64,000 bases of DNA, from NCBI RefSeq assembly GCF_018863415.1, contig NZ_JAHKSN010000008.1:62001-126000 (forward strand), written 5' to 3'. The position numbers were made by a program, and so were the translations under genes. Of the stretch, positions 44,866-54,874 are shown piece by piece. Positions within the stretch are counted from its first letter, which is position 1, and the number at the start of each line of letters is the position of its first letter. The notes under the pieces are model-generated. The model was not told the origin of the DNA. It saw only the letters and a list, made by a program, of their open reading frames with translations, and did not search any database. The DNA comes from Deinococcus aestuarii (GTDB lineage: Bacteria > Deinococcota > Deinococci > Deinococcales > Deinococcaceae).

Positions 44866-45843
44866 TCACAGCCGCTCCTTGAAGAAGGCCACCGACCGCG
44901 CCAGCGCCGTGTACAGGTTGCGCGTCAGATCGTGGTTGTCCCCCGGGTAGACGTAGCTCTGCACCGGCTTGCCGATGCTCCGGAGCTGGGTCACGAGCGA
45001 CGTGTGGAAGGCCACGGGCACGTCCTCGTCCGCCGTGCCGATGTGGAGCTGGAGGGGGCCGCCGAGGTCACGCAGGTAGGAGTTCGCGCTGAGGGTATTC
45101 CAGAACTTCGGGTTGGCCTTCGGCGTGCCGTACTTCGCCACCGCCTTCTTCCGCAGTTCGAGGACCCGGCGCGGGATGGAGGCGGGGACGGGACTGTTCC
45201 ACTCGTTCATGATCTGGTCGTAGTCGCCGACCACCCCGGCCCAGATCACGCCCGCCTTGATGCTGGGGTCGATGACCATCGCCCGCAGGGTGACGAAACC
45301 GCCCATCGAGTGCCCCCACATGCCGATGCGGTTCGCGTTCACCCGAGGGTCCTTTTTCAGGCTGGCGAGCGCGTTCATCACGTCGGTGGTGTAGCCGGGC
45401 GAGTAGTAGCCGCCCAGCGCCTCCCCCTGGCTGCTCCCGTGGCCGCGGTAGTCGCTCTTGAGGGTCACGAAGCTCGCGCGGGCGAAGGCGTCCTGATAGG
45501 CGACGTACCGCTCGGTCGTCCGGTAGACGTTCGGCGGGATGTAACCGTGGTTGAACACGACGGCGGGCCACCCTCCGGCGGGCGGCGTGCCGTTGGGAAC
45601 GGTGAGGAGCGCGTTGATCCGCAGCCCGTCCGAGAGGTAGCTCACCACGTAGCGTTTGTAGTTGCTCCCGGCGCGGAGGGTCTGCCGCACGGTGAGGGCG
45701 CTGCCCGGGTATGCCTTCTGCCGGGCGGCGGGAATGCTCATCTGGGCGGCGTCCACTTTCGCCAGCGCCGCCGCCGACTGGGCGTGCACGGTGGGGGCAC
45801 CGAGGGCAAGCAGGGACGGCAGCAGGAAACGGGCTCGCTTCAT
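44866..45843 (-). CDS. exported alpha/beta hydrolase, paralogue
   Basis: 325 aa, about half identical to the neighbouring hydrolase over most of its length. Cleavable signal peptide (LLPSLLALGAPTVHA, cleavage before QSA). Catalytic motifs: VVFNHGYIPPNVYRTTER, TLKSDYRGHGSS, MWGHSMGGFV, LHIGTADEDVP and PGDNHDLTRNL. ATG 45843 follows TAGCCT (45850-45855, minus) by 6 bases: leaderless. The pair arose by tandem duplication. Confidence 0.88.
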   Translation of the reverse strand: MKRARFLLPSLLALGAPTVHAQSAAALAKVDAAQMSIPAARQKAYPGSALTVRQTLRAGSNYKRYVVSYLSDGLRINALLTVPNGTPPAGGWPAVVFNHGYIPPNVYRTTERYVAYQDAFARASFVTLKSDYRGHGSSQGEALGGYYSPGYTTDVMNALASLKKDPRVNANRIGMWGHSMGGFVTLRAMVIDPSIKAGVIWAGVVGDYDQIMNEWNSPVPASIPRRVLELRKKAVAKYGTPKANPKFWNTLSANSYLRDLGGPLQLHIGTADEDVPVAFHTSLVTQLRSIGKPVQSYVYPGDNHDLTRNLYTALARSVAFFKERL

Positions 45844-45942
45844 GCGGGCAGGCTAAAGGCCACAGGTGAGCGCGACGGGATGACGTGCCACCAAAGCGGG
45901 CAGAGCGAACGTTCAGCGCCCCCTCAAGCCCCTGTCATGGGC

Positions 45943-48450
45943 TCACAGCCGAGCGTCCAGCGGCTCGCTCTCCAGCGCCAGCACGCCGAGGACGCACTCG
46001 TGGACCCGCCCCACGCCCGCCTCCTCGACGAGACGGTGCAGCCCCTCCAGCCCGAGGTGAAACTCGCGCAGGGCCCGGCTCCGCTTGGCCGCCAGCGAGC
46101 GGGAACGCAGGCGCGTCAGGTTCTCCGGTCGCGTGTACTCCGGCCCGTAGATGATCCGCAGATATTCCCGGCCCCGCACCTTCACGGCGGGTTGCAGGCC
46201 GCGCTTGTCCGGGTTGAGGAAGGCGAGCGGCTTGACGACCATGCCCTCGCCGCCCTGTTCGGTGAGGGAGAGCCACCAGTCGGTCGCCTCCCGCTCGCTC
46301 GCCTCCTCCCCCAGGGTGACGACGCGGTGGGCGGTGCAACCGAAGAGCGTGGGGTCCGCCTCCGCCAACCGCCCCAGCGTGCCCAGGTGCCAGAGGTGGT
46401 CCCTGTCCGTGTGAACGGCCCCCTCCGAGGCGAGGAGGTGGAAGGGCCGAATCTGCACGTCCCCCGGCCCCTCGACCCGGCGGACGTAGGCGCGGTAGGC
46501 GTCCCGGTAGGCGAGGAGATTGCCTCTACGCTCGCGGGTCCGTTCGAGCAGTTCACCGACTTCGAGACCACGCGCCCGCGCCGCCTCCAACGCCGTCACG
46601 GCGGCAGGCAGGGCCGCGTTCCCCGCCGCGCCGACCGCCGCGTACTGATTCCGAATCAGCTCCTCCGCCTTCAGGCTCCACGGCAGGATTTCGGCGTCCA
46701 GGACGAGCCAGCCCGTGTTCAGTGTCTCCCACAGCCCGGCGCGGGTGACGGCGGCTTGAGCGCGGGTCAGCACGTCCGCCTCCCAGTCCTCCTTGAAGAA
46801 GGGGCGCCCGGTGCGGGTATAAATGCGGCCTGTTCCCGCTCCGAAATGCTGCCGGGCCGTTTCCTCATCCCGGCTCAACACGAGGACGGCGCGGCTGCCC
46901 ATGTGCTTCTCCTCGCACACGACCTGAAAGACGCCCTGCGAGCGGAAGTACGCGAAGGCTTCCTGCGGATGTTCCAGGTAGCCCTCCCGCGCGCTCGTCT
47001 CGACCGGGCTCATCGTGGGCGGGAGGTAGGGGCACCACGCCGGATCCACCCCGAAGCGCCCGAAGGTCTCGACCGCCGCCGCCCGCTCGCCCTCGCGCAG
47101 GGCGATGCCGCCGAAGGTCCGCGTCTCGATCCGCGCCTTGACGGTCAGGGCGGCGAGGTTGGGCATCCCGTCCGTTCCCGGCGTCTCTGGTGCGGTTATA
47201 GGACGCGCGGGCACGGCGTACTGGGCGTGGGCGGGCACGCTCACGGTCTCCATCTCCGGGTAACGCAGCGCGGTCAGCGAGCCGCCGAACGCGCAGCCCG
47301 TGTCGATGTTGAGGGTCCGGTTGACCCACCTCGGCTGGGCGACGGGGGTATGTCCGTAGACCACGTAGGCCGGGCCCCGGTACTCCTGCGCCCAGTCGCG
47401 CCGCACGGGGAGGCCGAGTTCGTCCGTGCTCCCGTCCACGTCGCCGTAGAGGGCAAAGCTCCGCACCCGCCCCGACGCTCGCCCCTGGTATCTCTCCGGC
47501 AACCCCGCGTGTGCGACGACCACCCGCCCGCCGTCGAGGACGAGGTGGCTCACCAAGCCGTCGAGGAAGGTCCGCACCCGCGCCCGGAACTCCGGCCCCG
47601 CCTCCTCCAACTGAGCCAGCGTCACATCTAGCCCATGCTGCGCCTTGACCGCCTTGCCGTCCAGGGCCCGCTTGAGCTTGTCGTCGTGGTTGCCGGGGAC
47701 GCACAGGGCCGCACCTGCCTGGACCATCCCCATGACCAGCCGCAGCACGCCCGCGCTGTCCGGTCCCCGGTCCACGAGGTCGCCCACGAAGACGGCGGTG
47801 CGCCCCGTGGGAGGGGTGACGGTCTCGCTCTCCAGCCGGTAGCCCAGCCGCTCCAGCAACTCCCGCAACTCGGGCAGGCAGCCGTGAACGTCGCCGATAA
47901 AGTCGAAGGGGCCCGTCAACTCCTTGCGGTTGGTGTAGAGGGGGACGCGGGTGACCGTCGCCGCTCCCACCTCCTCTTCCGAGTGCAGCACCCAGACGTG
48001 CCGGAAACCCTCCTTCTGGAGACCGCGCAGGGTCCGCCGCAACTCCGAGACCTGCCGCCCAATCACGGAGGCCGGGAAGTTCCGGTCCGTCCGGGCCGCG
48101 TGCCGGGCTTCCAGCACGGAGCGCGGTAGGTCGAGGACGATGGCGACGGGCAGCACGTCATGTGCCCGCGCGAGGTCCACCAGACGCCGCCGGTCCTCCG
48201 GGCGCACGCTCGTCGCGTCCACCACGGTCAGCCGACCTCGCGCCAGCCGCTTCCCTCCGACGAAGAACAGGCTGTCGAAGGCGTCCCCCGTCGCCTCCAG
48301 GCTGTTCTCGTCGTCGCTGACGAGGACGCGGAAGAAGTCGCTGCTCAGCACCTCGCTGGGGAGGAAGTGCCGCGCGGCGAAGGACGACTTGCCGGAGGAG
48401 GACGCACCGACGAGGGCGACGAGGGAGAGTTCGGGGAGGGGGATGTGCAT
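45943..48450 (-). CDS. pnkp: polynucleotide kinase-phosphatase-ligase Pnkp (RNA repair)
   Basis: 835 aa. Domains in order: N-terminal 5'-OH polynucleotide kinase with P-loop G15-x4-GKS (VALVGASSSGKSSF); central metallophosphatase with GDVHGC (about 186), GDLVDRG and GNHD (253-256), and the GHTPV motif; C-terminal ligase-like nucleotidyltransferase with Lys at about 515 in the EEKHMGSR motif. This is the bacterial Pnkp that, with Hen1, repairs cleaved RNA. Length and order match known Pnkp (about 850 aa). It is separated by 75 bases from the nucleotidyltransferase gene ahead of it. Confidence 0.95.
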   Translation of the reverse strand: MHIPLPELSLVALVGASSSGKSSFAARHFLPSEVLSSDFFRVLVSDDENSLEATGDAFDSLFFVGGKRLARGRLTVVDATSVRPEDRRRLVDLARAHDVLPVAIVLDLPRSVLEARHAARTDRNFPASVIGRQVSELRRTLRGLQKEGFRHVWVLHSEEEVGAATVTRVPLYTNRKELTGPFDFIGDVHGCLPELRELLERLGYRLESETVTPPTGRTAVFVGDLVDRGPDSAGVLRLVMGMVQAGAALCVPGNHDDKLKRALDGKAVKAQHGLDVTLAQLEEAGPEFRARVRTFLDGLVSHLVLDGGRVVVAHAGLPERYQGRASGRVRSFALYGDVDGSTDELGLPVRRDWAQEYRGPAYVVYGHTPVAQPRWVNRTLNIDTGCAFGGSLTALRYPEMETVSVPAHAQYAVPARPITAPETPGTDGMPNLAALTVKARIETRTFGGIALREGERAAAVETFGRFGVDPAWCPYLPPTMSPVETSAREGYLEHPQEAFAYFRSQGVFQVVCEEKHMGSRAVLVLSRDEETARQHFGAGTGRIYTRTGRPFFKEDWEADVLTRAQAAVTRAGLWETLNTGWLVLDAEILPWSLKAEELIRNQYAAVGAAGNAALPAAVTALEAARARGLEVGELLERTRERRGNLLAYRDAYRAYVRRVEGPGDVQIRPFHLLASEGAVHTDRDHLWHLGTLGRLAEADPTLFGCTAHRVVTLGEEASEREATDWWLSLTEQGGEGMVVKPLAFLNPDKRGLQPAVKVRGREYLRIIYGPEYTRPENLTRLRSRSLAAKRSRALREFHLGLEGLHRLVEEAGVGRVHECVLGVLALESEPLDARL

Positions 48451-48525
48451 GGAAGGGGCCTCAAGCGCCGATGCTCGCACACGGGAGGGAACCGGGCATG
48501 GGCAGATTGGCGGAGGAAGGGGCGA

Positions 48526-49296
48526 TCAGTGTAAATCTTGCTCCAGCCGCACCCGGACCACCCAGTCGCTCACGGCGCGGGTCAGGTCCTCCGGCACACT
48601 GTCCGGAAGGTGCGTGGTCTGCCGCGCCTCCTCCAACTCCCGCACGAGGCGCAGGTGTTCGGCCTGATACGCGGCGGGCAGCTCGGGAAGCGGCTCTCCC
48701 TCCCGCCCCTCGCGCTTCAAGGTCATCAGCTCGGCCAGGAAGGGAAGGCGGGCCTGCGCGTTCAGCACTTCGAGATTTGCCTCCACCTCCCCGGTTCTCA
48801 GCAGATGCAGCCCGGTGAGCACAGTGCGGAAGGCGTACAGGAGCGGCTTGACGCGGGGTACGTCCTCCCTTTCCAGCATCTCCCATTGGTTGCGGGTGAA
48901 GCCGAGGTAGTGGTGCGCGTGGTGCCGGGTCACGCACCGCCGGGCCAGGGCGGCGAGTTCCCCGTGCGCGGGTGTCGTGTGGACGACGAGCGGCGAGAGC
49001 AGTTGCTCCAGCACGTAGCCATTGCGGGTGAGAAGAAGCCGGGCGAACTTCCGCGCGTCGTGGGTCACGAGGTCGAGTTCCACCGCGCCGTCGTCCCGCT
49101 CCAGGCTGTGCGTCTCCCCGGGCGTCTCCAGCCCCAGCACCGCGTGCAGCGGCAGGACGTGGACGCCCCGCAGGTCCCAGTCGCTGTCGGGACTCGGGAA
49201 ACCGTACAGGTGCGCGCCGCTCACCGTGGCGAACACGAGGGGGTGGGGGTGGGCGTGGACCGCTTCGGTCAGTTGCGGGGGGAAGGTCAGGGTCAT
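48526..49296 (-). CDS. RlaP-family nucleotidyltransferase (2)
   Basis: 256 aa DNA-polymerase-beta-superfamily nucleotidyltransferase. Motif VSGAHLYGFPSPDSDWDLRGVH supplies the catalytic GS/A-x-x-x-G...DxD pattern; a helical C-terminus follows. RlaP proteins are found in RNA-repair operons with Pnkp and Hen1. Its ATG overlaps the stop of the paralogue before it (ATGA). Substrate unknown; a 3'-end modifying role fits the context. Confidence 0.88.
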   Translation of the reverse strand: MTLTFPPQLTEAVHAHPHPLVFATVSGAHLYGFPSPDSDWDLRGVHVLPLHAVLGLETPGETHSLERDDGAVELDLVTHDARKFARLLLTRNGYVLEQLLSPLVVHTTPAHGELAALARRCVTRHHAHHYLGFTRNQWEMLEREDVPRVKPLLYAFRTVLTGLHLLRTGEVEANLEVLNAQARLPFLAELMTLKREGREGEPLPELPAAYQAEHLRLVRELEEARQTTHLPDSVPEDLTRAVSDWVVRVRLEQDLH

Positions 49297-50180
49297 CGTT
49301 CCCAGTCCAGCGCCGCCCGCCGGGCCCGCAGGAGCCACGCCTCCACCTGGGCGTAGTCGGGGCGTTCGGGCAGGGTCGTCCGCGCATAGGCCCGGTCGAA
49401 GTCGGCGTGGAGCGACAGCCGCCAGCGTTCGACCTCGGTCCAGGGCACGTCGCCTCGTTTGACGGCGAGCAGGGTATCCCGGTGTTCCCCCACGTGGACC
49501 CGCACCTCGCCCCGTTCCAGAACCGCGATGCCGCTCAGCAGCAGTCTCAAGAGGTGCATCGCGTGTTTCCAGCGCACCTCGCCGTGCTGCCGCAGGTCGG
49601 CCTCCAGCCGCTTGAACTGCCCCATCACGTAGCCGTTGTAGGTCTGGTAGACGAGGCGGCTCAGGAACGCCTCCCGCATGTCCAGCAACTCGGCGGCGAG
49701 CGGCGTCACCGTCTGGATGAGTGGTGAGTGCAGCACCTCCAGCACGTTCGGGTTGGCCTTGAGGGCGAGGAGGACGAACTTGCCCGCCTCCCAGTACACC
49801 TCCTCGCCGAATTCGAGCTGTTCGGGCACGCCCGCCAGGCTCCAGTGGTCGCGCGCCGGGGGGAGGTAGAAGCCGCGCAGGTCGGTGTCGCTCGCCGAGG
49901 TGTCCAGCCCGAAGGCCCGGCTGCCCACCACGCAGCGGTACTGGACGAAGGGGGCAAAGTCGCGTTCCACATCCGGCAGGGCGTTCTTCTCGTGCCGCCG
50001 AACGGTCAGGCCGCCCCGGCTGAGCGTTGCCTCCGTGCCGTCGGGGAAGCGGACCCGGTAGGCGTGGTCAGGGTCGGGAGGCGAGCGGACGACCACGGCG
50101 ACGGCGCCCGCCGGGTGTCCGGCCACCGGGAGGCGCGTGACGACGCTGGTGCCTACAGGGAGAACGGGCGGCAGGGTCAT
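49293..50180 (-). CDS. RlaP-family nucleotidyltransferase (1)
   Basis: 295 aa. The N-terminal ~55 residues (SVVTRLPVAGHPAGAVAVVV, YRVRFPDGTEATLSRGGL) make a small beta domain absent from the paralogue. The catalytic motif is VVGSRAFGLDTSASDTDLRG, with the same later helical body (LLRLLLSGIAVLERGEV). ATG overlaps the hen1 stop (ATGA). The two nucleotidyltransferases and hen1 are translationally coupled. Confidence 0.88.
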   Translation of the reverse strand: MTLPPVLPVGTSVVTRLPVAGHPAGAVAVVVRSPPDPDHAYRVRFPDGTEATLSRGGLTVRRHEKNALPDVERDFAPFVQYRCVVGSRAFGLDTSASDTDLRGFYLPPARDHWSLAGVPEQLEFGEEVYWEAGKFVLLALKANPNVLEVLHSPLIQTVTPLAAELLDMREAFLSRLVYQTYNGYVMGQFKRLEADLRQHGEVRWKHAMHLLRLLLSGIAVLERGEVRVHVGEHRDTLLAVKRGDVPWTEVERWRLSLHADFDRAYARTTLPERPDYAQVEAWLLRARRAALDWER

Positions 50181-51550
50181 GAGGTCGCCTTCCCGAACAC
50201 CGCCATCTGCGTCACCGGGCCGAACGAAGGATGCACCTCGCCCACGTCCGCGAAGCGCACCGTGTAGCCGTGGTCCCGCGCCGCGCCCTCCGCCCACGCC
50301 CGGAACTCGGCGCGCGTCCACTCGAAACGGTGGTCGGTGTGCCGCATCCCGGCGTCCTCCCCGAAGACCGCGTTGTACTCGCGGTTGGGCGTCGTCACGA
50401 CCACCGTCCCCGGACGCGCGTCCCCGAAAAGGTTGGTCGTTAAAGCGTTCAATCGGTGCGGTTCGAGGTGTTCGATGACCTCCACCAGGGCGGCGGCGCC
50501 AAAGCCGCGCAGCCGGGCGTCGCGGTAGGTCAGGCTGCCGTGCAGGAGGCGGACGCGCCCGGCGAGTTCGGGGCGTTCCCGCAGGTGGAGCCGCTCGGCG
50601 GCGATCTCCAGCGCCCGTGCGCTCACGTCCAGACCGACGAGTTCCCTGAACTGGGGCGCGGCGAGCAGGCGCCGCAGCAGCTTGCCCTCCCCACAGCCCA
50701 GGTCGAGGACGCGGGCGGCGCCGCTGGCCTTCAAGACCTCCGCCACCCGGTCTAGCCGCTCGTCGTGAAGGCGGGGGTGAGGGTCGCGGGGAGCGTCGTC
50801 CTCCGCCGCCTCCGGGGTGAAGTTGACCTCCGCCTGTCGCACCAGTTCCCGGAAGCGCAGGAAACGCCGGGTGATCAGCTCGCGCTCCGGGTGCGTGTCC
50901 AGCCACCCCGCCCCGTGCCGCAGCAGCTTCTCGACCTCCGCGTCGTCGAGGTAGTAGTGCTTGCGGCCGTCGAGCGCGGGCAGCAGCACGTACAGGTGGG
51001 CGAGGAGGTCTTTCAGCCGCACGGTCCCGCTCAGCCGCAGCCGGACGTAGGGCCGCTCCCCCCACTCCGGGAAGAGGGGGTCGAGGGGGACGGGCTGCGC
51101 CTCCACCGCGTACCCGAGGGGACCGAACAGCCGCGTGGGCAGGTCGGCGGGACCCCGTGCCGCCACGCAGGGCAGCTCGGCGACGAGGGGCAGCGGCGTG
51201 TCGGCCAGCGCCTGCCGTTCCTTGCTCCGCCCCGTCATCGCCGTGCCGAAGGCGTCACGCAGGGCGACCGCGAGGAAGCTGCCCCCCGCGTAGGGCCGGT
51301 CATTGACGTAGGGTTCGAGGGGAGCGCCCTCACCCGCCCGCGTGTGCCGGGACAGGGCGACCGGATCGACCTCCAGCAGCAGGGCCGCCGTGCAGCGCTC
51401 GGGACTCGCCTCCGGGTAGAAGACGGTGGAGCGCCCGAACGGCAACTCGCGCTCCAGCACGCGGTCGGGGTGCTTGTGCAGGAGGAAGCCGAGGTCGGTC
51501 GCCGGGGGAGCCCCGGAACCCGGGCGGGTGGCGGTGAGGGTGAGGAGCAT
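50177..51550 (-). CDS. hen1: Hen1 RNA 3'-terminal 2'-O-methyltransferase
   Basis: 457 aa; methylates the 2'-OH of the 3' end after cleavage so that Pnkp ligation leaves a protected junction. N-terminal non-catalytic region (about 1-240) contacts Pnkp in known systems. The C-terminal methyltransferase has VLDLGCGEGKLLRRLL and the metal-binding EVIEHLEPHR (E-x2-EH...H). Start ATG 51550; TAGCCT (51561-51566, minus) is 10 bases upstream. First gene of a hen1-rlaP-rlaP-pnkp operon. Confidence 0.94.
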   Translation of the reverse strand: MLLTLTATRPGSGAPPATDLGFLLHKHPDRVLERELPFGRSTVFYPEASPERCTAALLLEVDPVALSRHTRAGEGAPLEPYVNDRPYAGGSFLAVALRDAFGTAMTGRSKERQALADTPLPLVAELPCVAARGPADLPTRLFGPLGYAVEAQPVPLDPLFPEWGERPYVRLRLSGTVRLKDLLAHLYVLLPALDGRKHYYLDDAEVEKLLRHGAGWLDTHPERELITRRFLRFRELVRQAEVNFTPEAAEDDAPRDPHPRLHDERLDRVAEVLKASGAARVLDLGCGEGKLLRRLLAAPQFRELVGLDVSARALEIAAERLHLRERPELAGRVRLLHGSLTYRDARLRGFGAAALVEVIEHLEPHRLNALTTNLFGDARPGTVVVTTPNREYNAVFGEDAGMRHTDHRFEWTRAEFRAWAEGAARDHGYTVRFADVGEVHPSFGPVTQMAVFGKATS

Positions 51551-51652
51551 CGTGGCGGGCAGGCTAGCGCGGCCCCGTTCCCACGGGCGTCCGTCATGTG
51601 GCGGAGCCGGGGAGGCGCGCGGGCTCATCGGCGCCCCTTACAATCGGGGCTG

Positions 51653-52837
<1,185 letters not shown>

Positions 52838-52853
52838 CCGGAACGTCCGACGG

Positions 52854-53579
52854 TCACAGCCCCTCGGGCTCGATCAGGAGCGGTTCCTCCACCTCGAAGG
52901 CCTCGGCGTAGCGCACCCGGGCGAGGGTGCCCCAGTACATCAGGCGGGCGCGGCGGCGCTCCACGACCTCGGGGGTGACCGTCTCGGAGACGTGCCCGCC
53001 CGCGAACTGGCTGGCGTGCGCGCGGATGGCGGCCTCCCACCCGGTCATGACGGCCCCCACGTCCACGAGCACGTTCGCCGCGATGTCCCCGTTCCCCTGG
53101 TAGAGCAGCACCCGGGAGACGCGGTGCGGTTCGCCCTCCAACTCCGCTTTTCTCAGCCCGGCAAGGTGCAGCGCCCGCCGCGCGAGGTGGTACGTGCCGA
53201 GGTGGTCCGGGTGGCGGTCTTTGTGGTGCGGCACGATGAGCACGCGCGGGCGCACCTCGCGCAGCACGCGGGCGAGGGCATGGGCCCCCTGCGGCGTGTC
53301 GCTCAGCTCCCCATCCGGCAAGCCGAGCTGCCCGCGCCACGCGAGGCCCAGAATCCGCGCTGCCTGGGCGCACTCCGCCGCCCGCTCCGCCGGGGTGCCC
53401 TGGGTGCCGCGCTCGCCGCGCGAGAGTTCGAGGACGCCGACCGGCCGCCCCGCCCCGGACAGCCGCAGCAGCGTCCCGCCCGCCCCGATCTCGGCGTCGT
53501 CGGGGTGGGGGGCCAGGCACAGCCAGTCGAGGGGCTGCGGGGCCCCGAAGGTCGTCTCGAAGGGCGGGTGCGCCGTCAT
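52854..53579 (-). CDS. bshB1: PIG-L/LmbE-family deacetylase, BshB1-like
   Basis: 241 aa. Zinc motif APHPDDAEIGAGG, LSRGERGTQGT, and VPHHKDRHPDHLGTYHL match the bacillithiol deacetylase BshB1, which removes acetyl from GlcNAc-malate. Deinococcus makes bacillithiol, which supports the call. ATG 53579 follows TATCCT (53587-53592, minus) by 7 bases: leaderless. A promoter-terminator cassette lies directly upstream. Confidence 0.88.
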   Translation of the reverse strand: MTAHPPFETTFGAPQPLDWLCLAPHPDDAEIGAGGTLLRLSGAGRPVGVLELSRGERGTQGTPAERAAECAQAARILGLAWRGQLGLPDGELSDTPQGAHALARVLREVRPRVLIVPHHKDRHPDHLGTYHLARRALHLAGLRKAELEGEPHRVSRVLLYQGNGDIAANVLVDVGAVMTGWEAAIRAHASQFAGGHVSETVTPEVVERRRARLMYWGTLARVRYAEAFEVEEPLLIEPEGL

Positions 53580-53611
53580 GCCCCGCAGGATAGGGCGGAC
53601 CTCGCCACAAC

Positions 53612-53688
53612 GGGGCAATAAAAAAGCCGCCTCTCGGGCGGTGATGAAAAGAAGATAGCGTGGTATGCACGGGAAGTCAACTTATGCG
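53612..53688 (-). repeat. promoter-terminator cassette, copy 2
   Basis: 77 bases nearly identical to 23445-23522. Minus-strand order is TTGACT-17-TATCTT, about 10 bases, hairpin CCGCC-CGAGA-GGCGG, TTTTTT. Here it fills the gap between a PNPOx-like gene and bshB1, both on the minus strand. The predicted transcript stops before bshB1, whose own -10 box lies 20 bases further on. Confidence 0.75.
53652..53680 (-). promoter_or_regulatory. promoter TTGACT-17-TATCTT (cassette copy 2)
   Basis: TTGACT (53675-53680) and TATCTT (53652-53657) with an exact 17-base spacer. The -35 begins one base after the stop of the PNPOx-like gene. Confidence 0.6.
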
Positions 53689-54242
53689 TCCGAGTCCTGA
53701 CCGTCCAGCAGGCCCGTGGGAAAACCGTCGATGCTGCGCAGGTTCTTGCGCCCCCAGTAGTCCCTCAGTCCGTCCTCGCCCCACGCCTCCGCCTGGCGGG
53801 TCAGGGCCGTGCGGTCCTCCCGGAAGTCGAGAAGCGGCACGCCGAAGCCGCAGGAGGTCTGCACGAGGTCCACGCGCAGTTCGGTGATCTGACGTGTGCC
53901 GGGCAGGAGGGTGAAGGCCGGGGCGCGGGCCTCGAACTCGGGCGTCCCCAGGGCCAGCGTGCGCCCCGTGCCGTACAGCCGCAGGATGAGCGGCGGGCCC
54001 TCGAACGCACAGAACATCAGGGTGAGACGGGGGGAAAGGCGCAGGTGCGCGGCCGTCTCGTTGCCGCTCCCCGTCAGGTCGAGGTACGCGACGGTGTGGT
54101 CGTCCAGCACCCGCAGGGTGTCCAGCCCCCTGGGCGAGATGTTGACCCGCCCCTCCGGCGCCGCGCTGCCCGTGAAAAAGACGTGCTGGCGGGCGATGAA
54201 CTGTGCATGTTCGGGCAGGATGCGGTCAAACTGCTTCGCCAT
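53682..54242 (-). CDS. pyridoxamine-5'-phosphate-oxidase-like protein
   Basis: 186 aa split-barrel flavoprotein-type protein. Family pattern: ILPEHAQFIARQHVFFTGSA, NISPRGLDTLRVLDDHTVAYLDLTGSGNETAAHL, RLTLMFCAFEGPPLILRLYG. This is the FMN-binding pyridoxamine-oxidase-related group rather than true PdxH. ATG 54242 follows TACCCT (54249-54254, minus) by 6 bases: leaderless. It is downstream of rpmF with a terminator between. Confidence 0.85.
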   Translation of the reverse strand: MAKQFDRILPEHAQFIARQHVFFTGSAAPEGRVNISPRGLDTLRVLDDHTVAYLDLTGSGNETAAHLRLSPRLTLMFCAFEGPPLILRLYGTGRTLALGTPEFEARAPAFTLLPGTRQITELRVDLVQTSCGFGVPLLDFREDRTALTRQAEAWGEDGLRDYWGRKNLRSIDGFPTGLLDGQDSDA

Positions 54243-54267
54243 CCGTCCAGGGTAAAGCGTCCCCACC

Positions 54268-54302
54268 AAAGAGAAAGAGGCCCCCAGGTGGGAGCCCCTC
54301 TT
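54268..54302 (-). terminator. intrinsic terminator of rpmF
   Basis: On the minus strand GAGG-GG-CTCCC...GGGGGCCTC forms a stem with a 2-base bulge, followed by TTTCTCTTT, beginning 15 bases after the rpmF stop. Confidence 0.65.
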
Positions 54303-54316
54303 CCGTCGGGTTGCGC

Positions 54317-54499
54317 TCAGACCGCGAGCACCTGGCGACCGTTGTAGTAGCCGCAGCTCGGGCAGATGTGGTGGCTGAGCTTCTTGGCGTGGCAGTGGGG
54401 GCACTCGCCCAGGGTGGGGGGGGTCAGCGCGTGGTGGCTGCGGCGCATGTCGCGCTTGCTCTTGCTCGTCTTCTTTTTGGGAACGGGGTGCTTCGCCAT
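54317..54499 (-). CDS. rpmF: 50S ribosomal protein L32
   Basis: 60 aa. [23 protein letters not shown] is the L32 signature; two CxxC pairs (CPHC and CPSC) make this the zinc-binding C+ type. ATG 54499 has AGGAG at 8 bases. Short gene with its own promoter and terminator. Confidence 0.97.
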   Translation of the reverse strand: MAKHPVPKKKTSKSKRDMRRSHHALTPPTLGECPHCHAKKLSHHICPSCGYYNGRQVLAV

Positions 54500-54594
54500 G
54501 ATCTTTCTCCTCGGGAAGCCGCTCGGCGTCTGGGACTGGTGGAACGCTGCCGGGGCTTTTCTGCTCAGCCCTCGTGGGCGAGACAACAGCCGGG

Positions 54595-54600
54595 AGTATA
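54595..54600 (-). promoter_or_regulatory. extended -10 box (TGT-TATACT) for rpmF
   Basis: TATACT on the minus strand, 95 bases before the L32 ATG, with a TGT extension. No clear -35. It is the only good -10 in the gap. Confidence 0.5.
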
Positions 54601-54874
54601 ACACGGCTGCCCGGAAGGAGGCGAGGGGGCCGGGTTAGCGGCTCGGCCCCGTGCGGGAGGCCGCGCGGGGTGAGGGCCGGTCACGTCCGCTCGCCCGAGG
54701 TCCTCGGGGTAAGGGTGAGGACTGGGCCTCCCTCCTGCCGCTCAGCCTGCCCGTGCCGCGCGTTATCCGTAGCCTGTCTCGTCCCACACGTCCGAGGTCG
54801 TCGGTGCCCGCGCCACACCCACGTCAACCTGTCCCGGTGTGGGAATCCTCCGGGAGGCGTTCTAGAGTGCTGGC

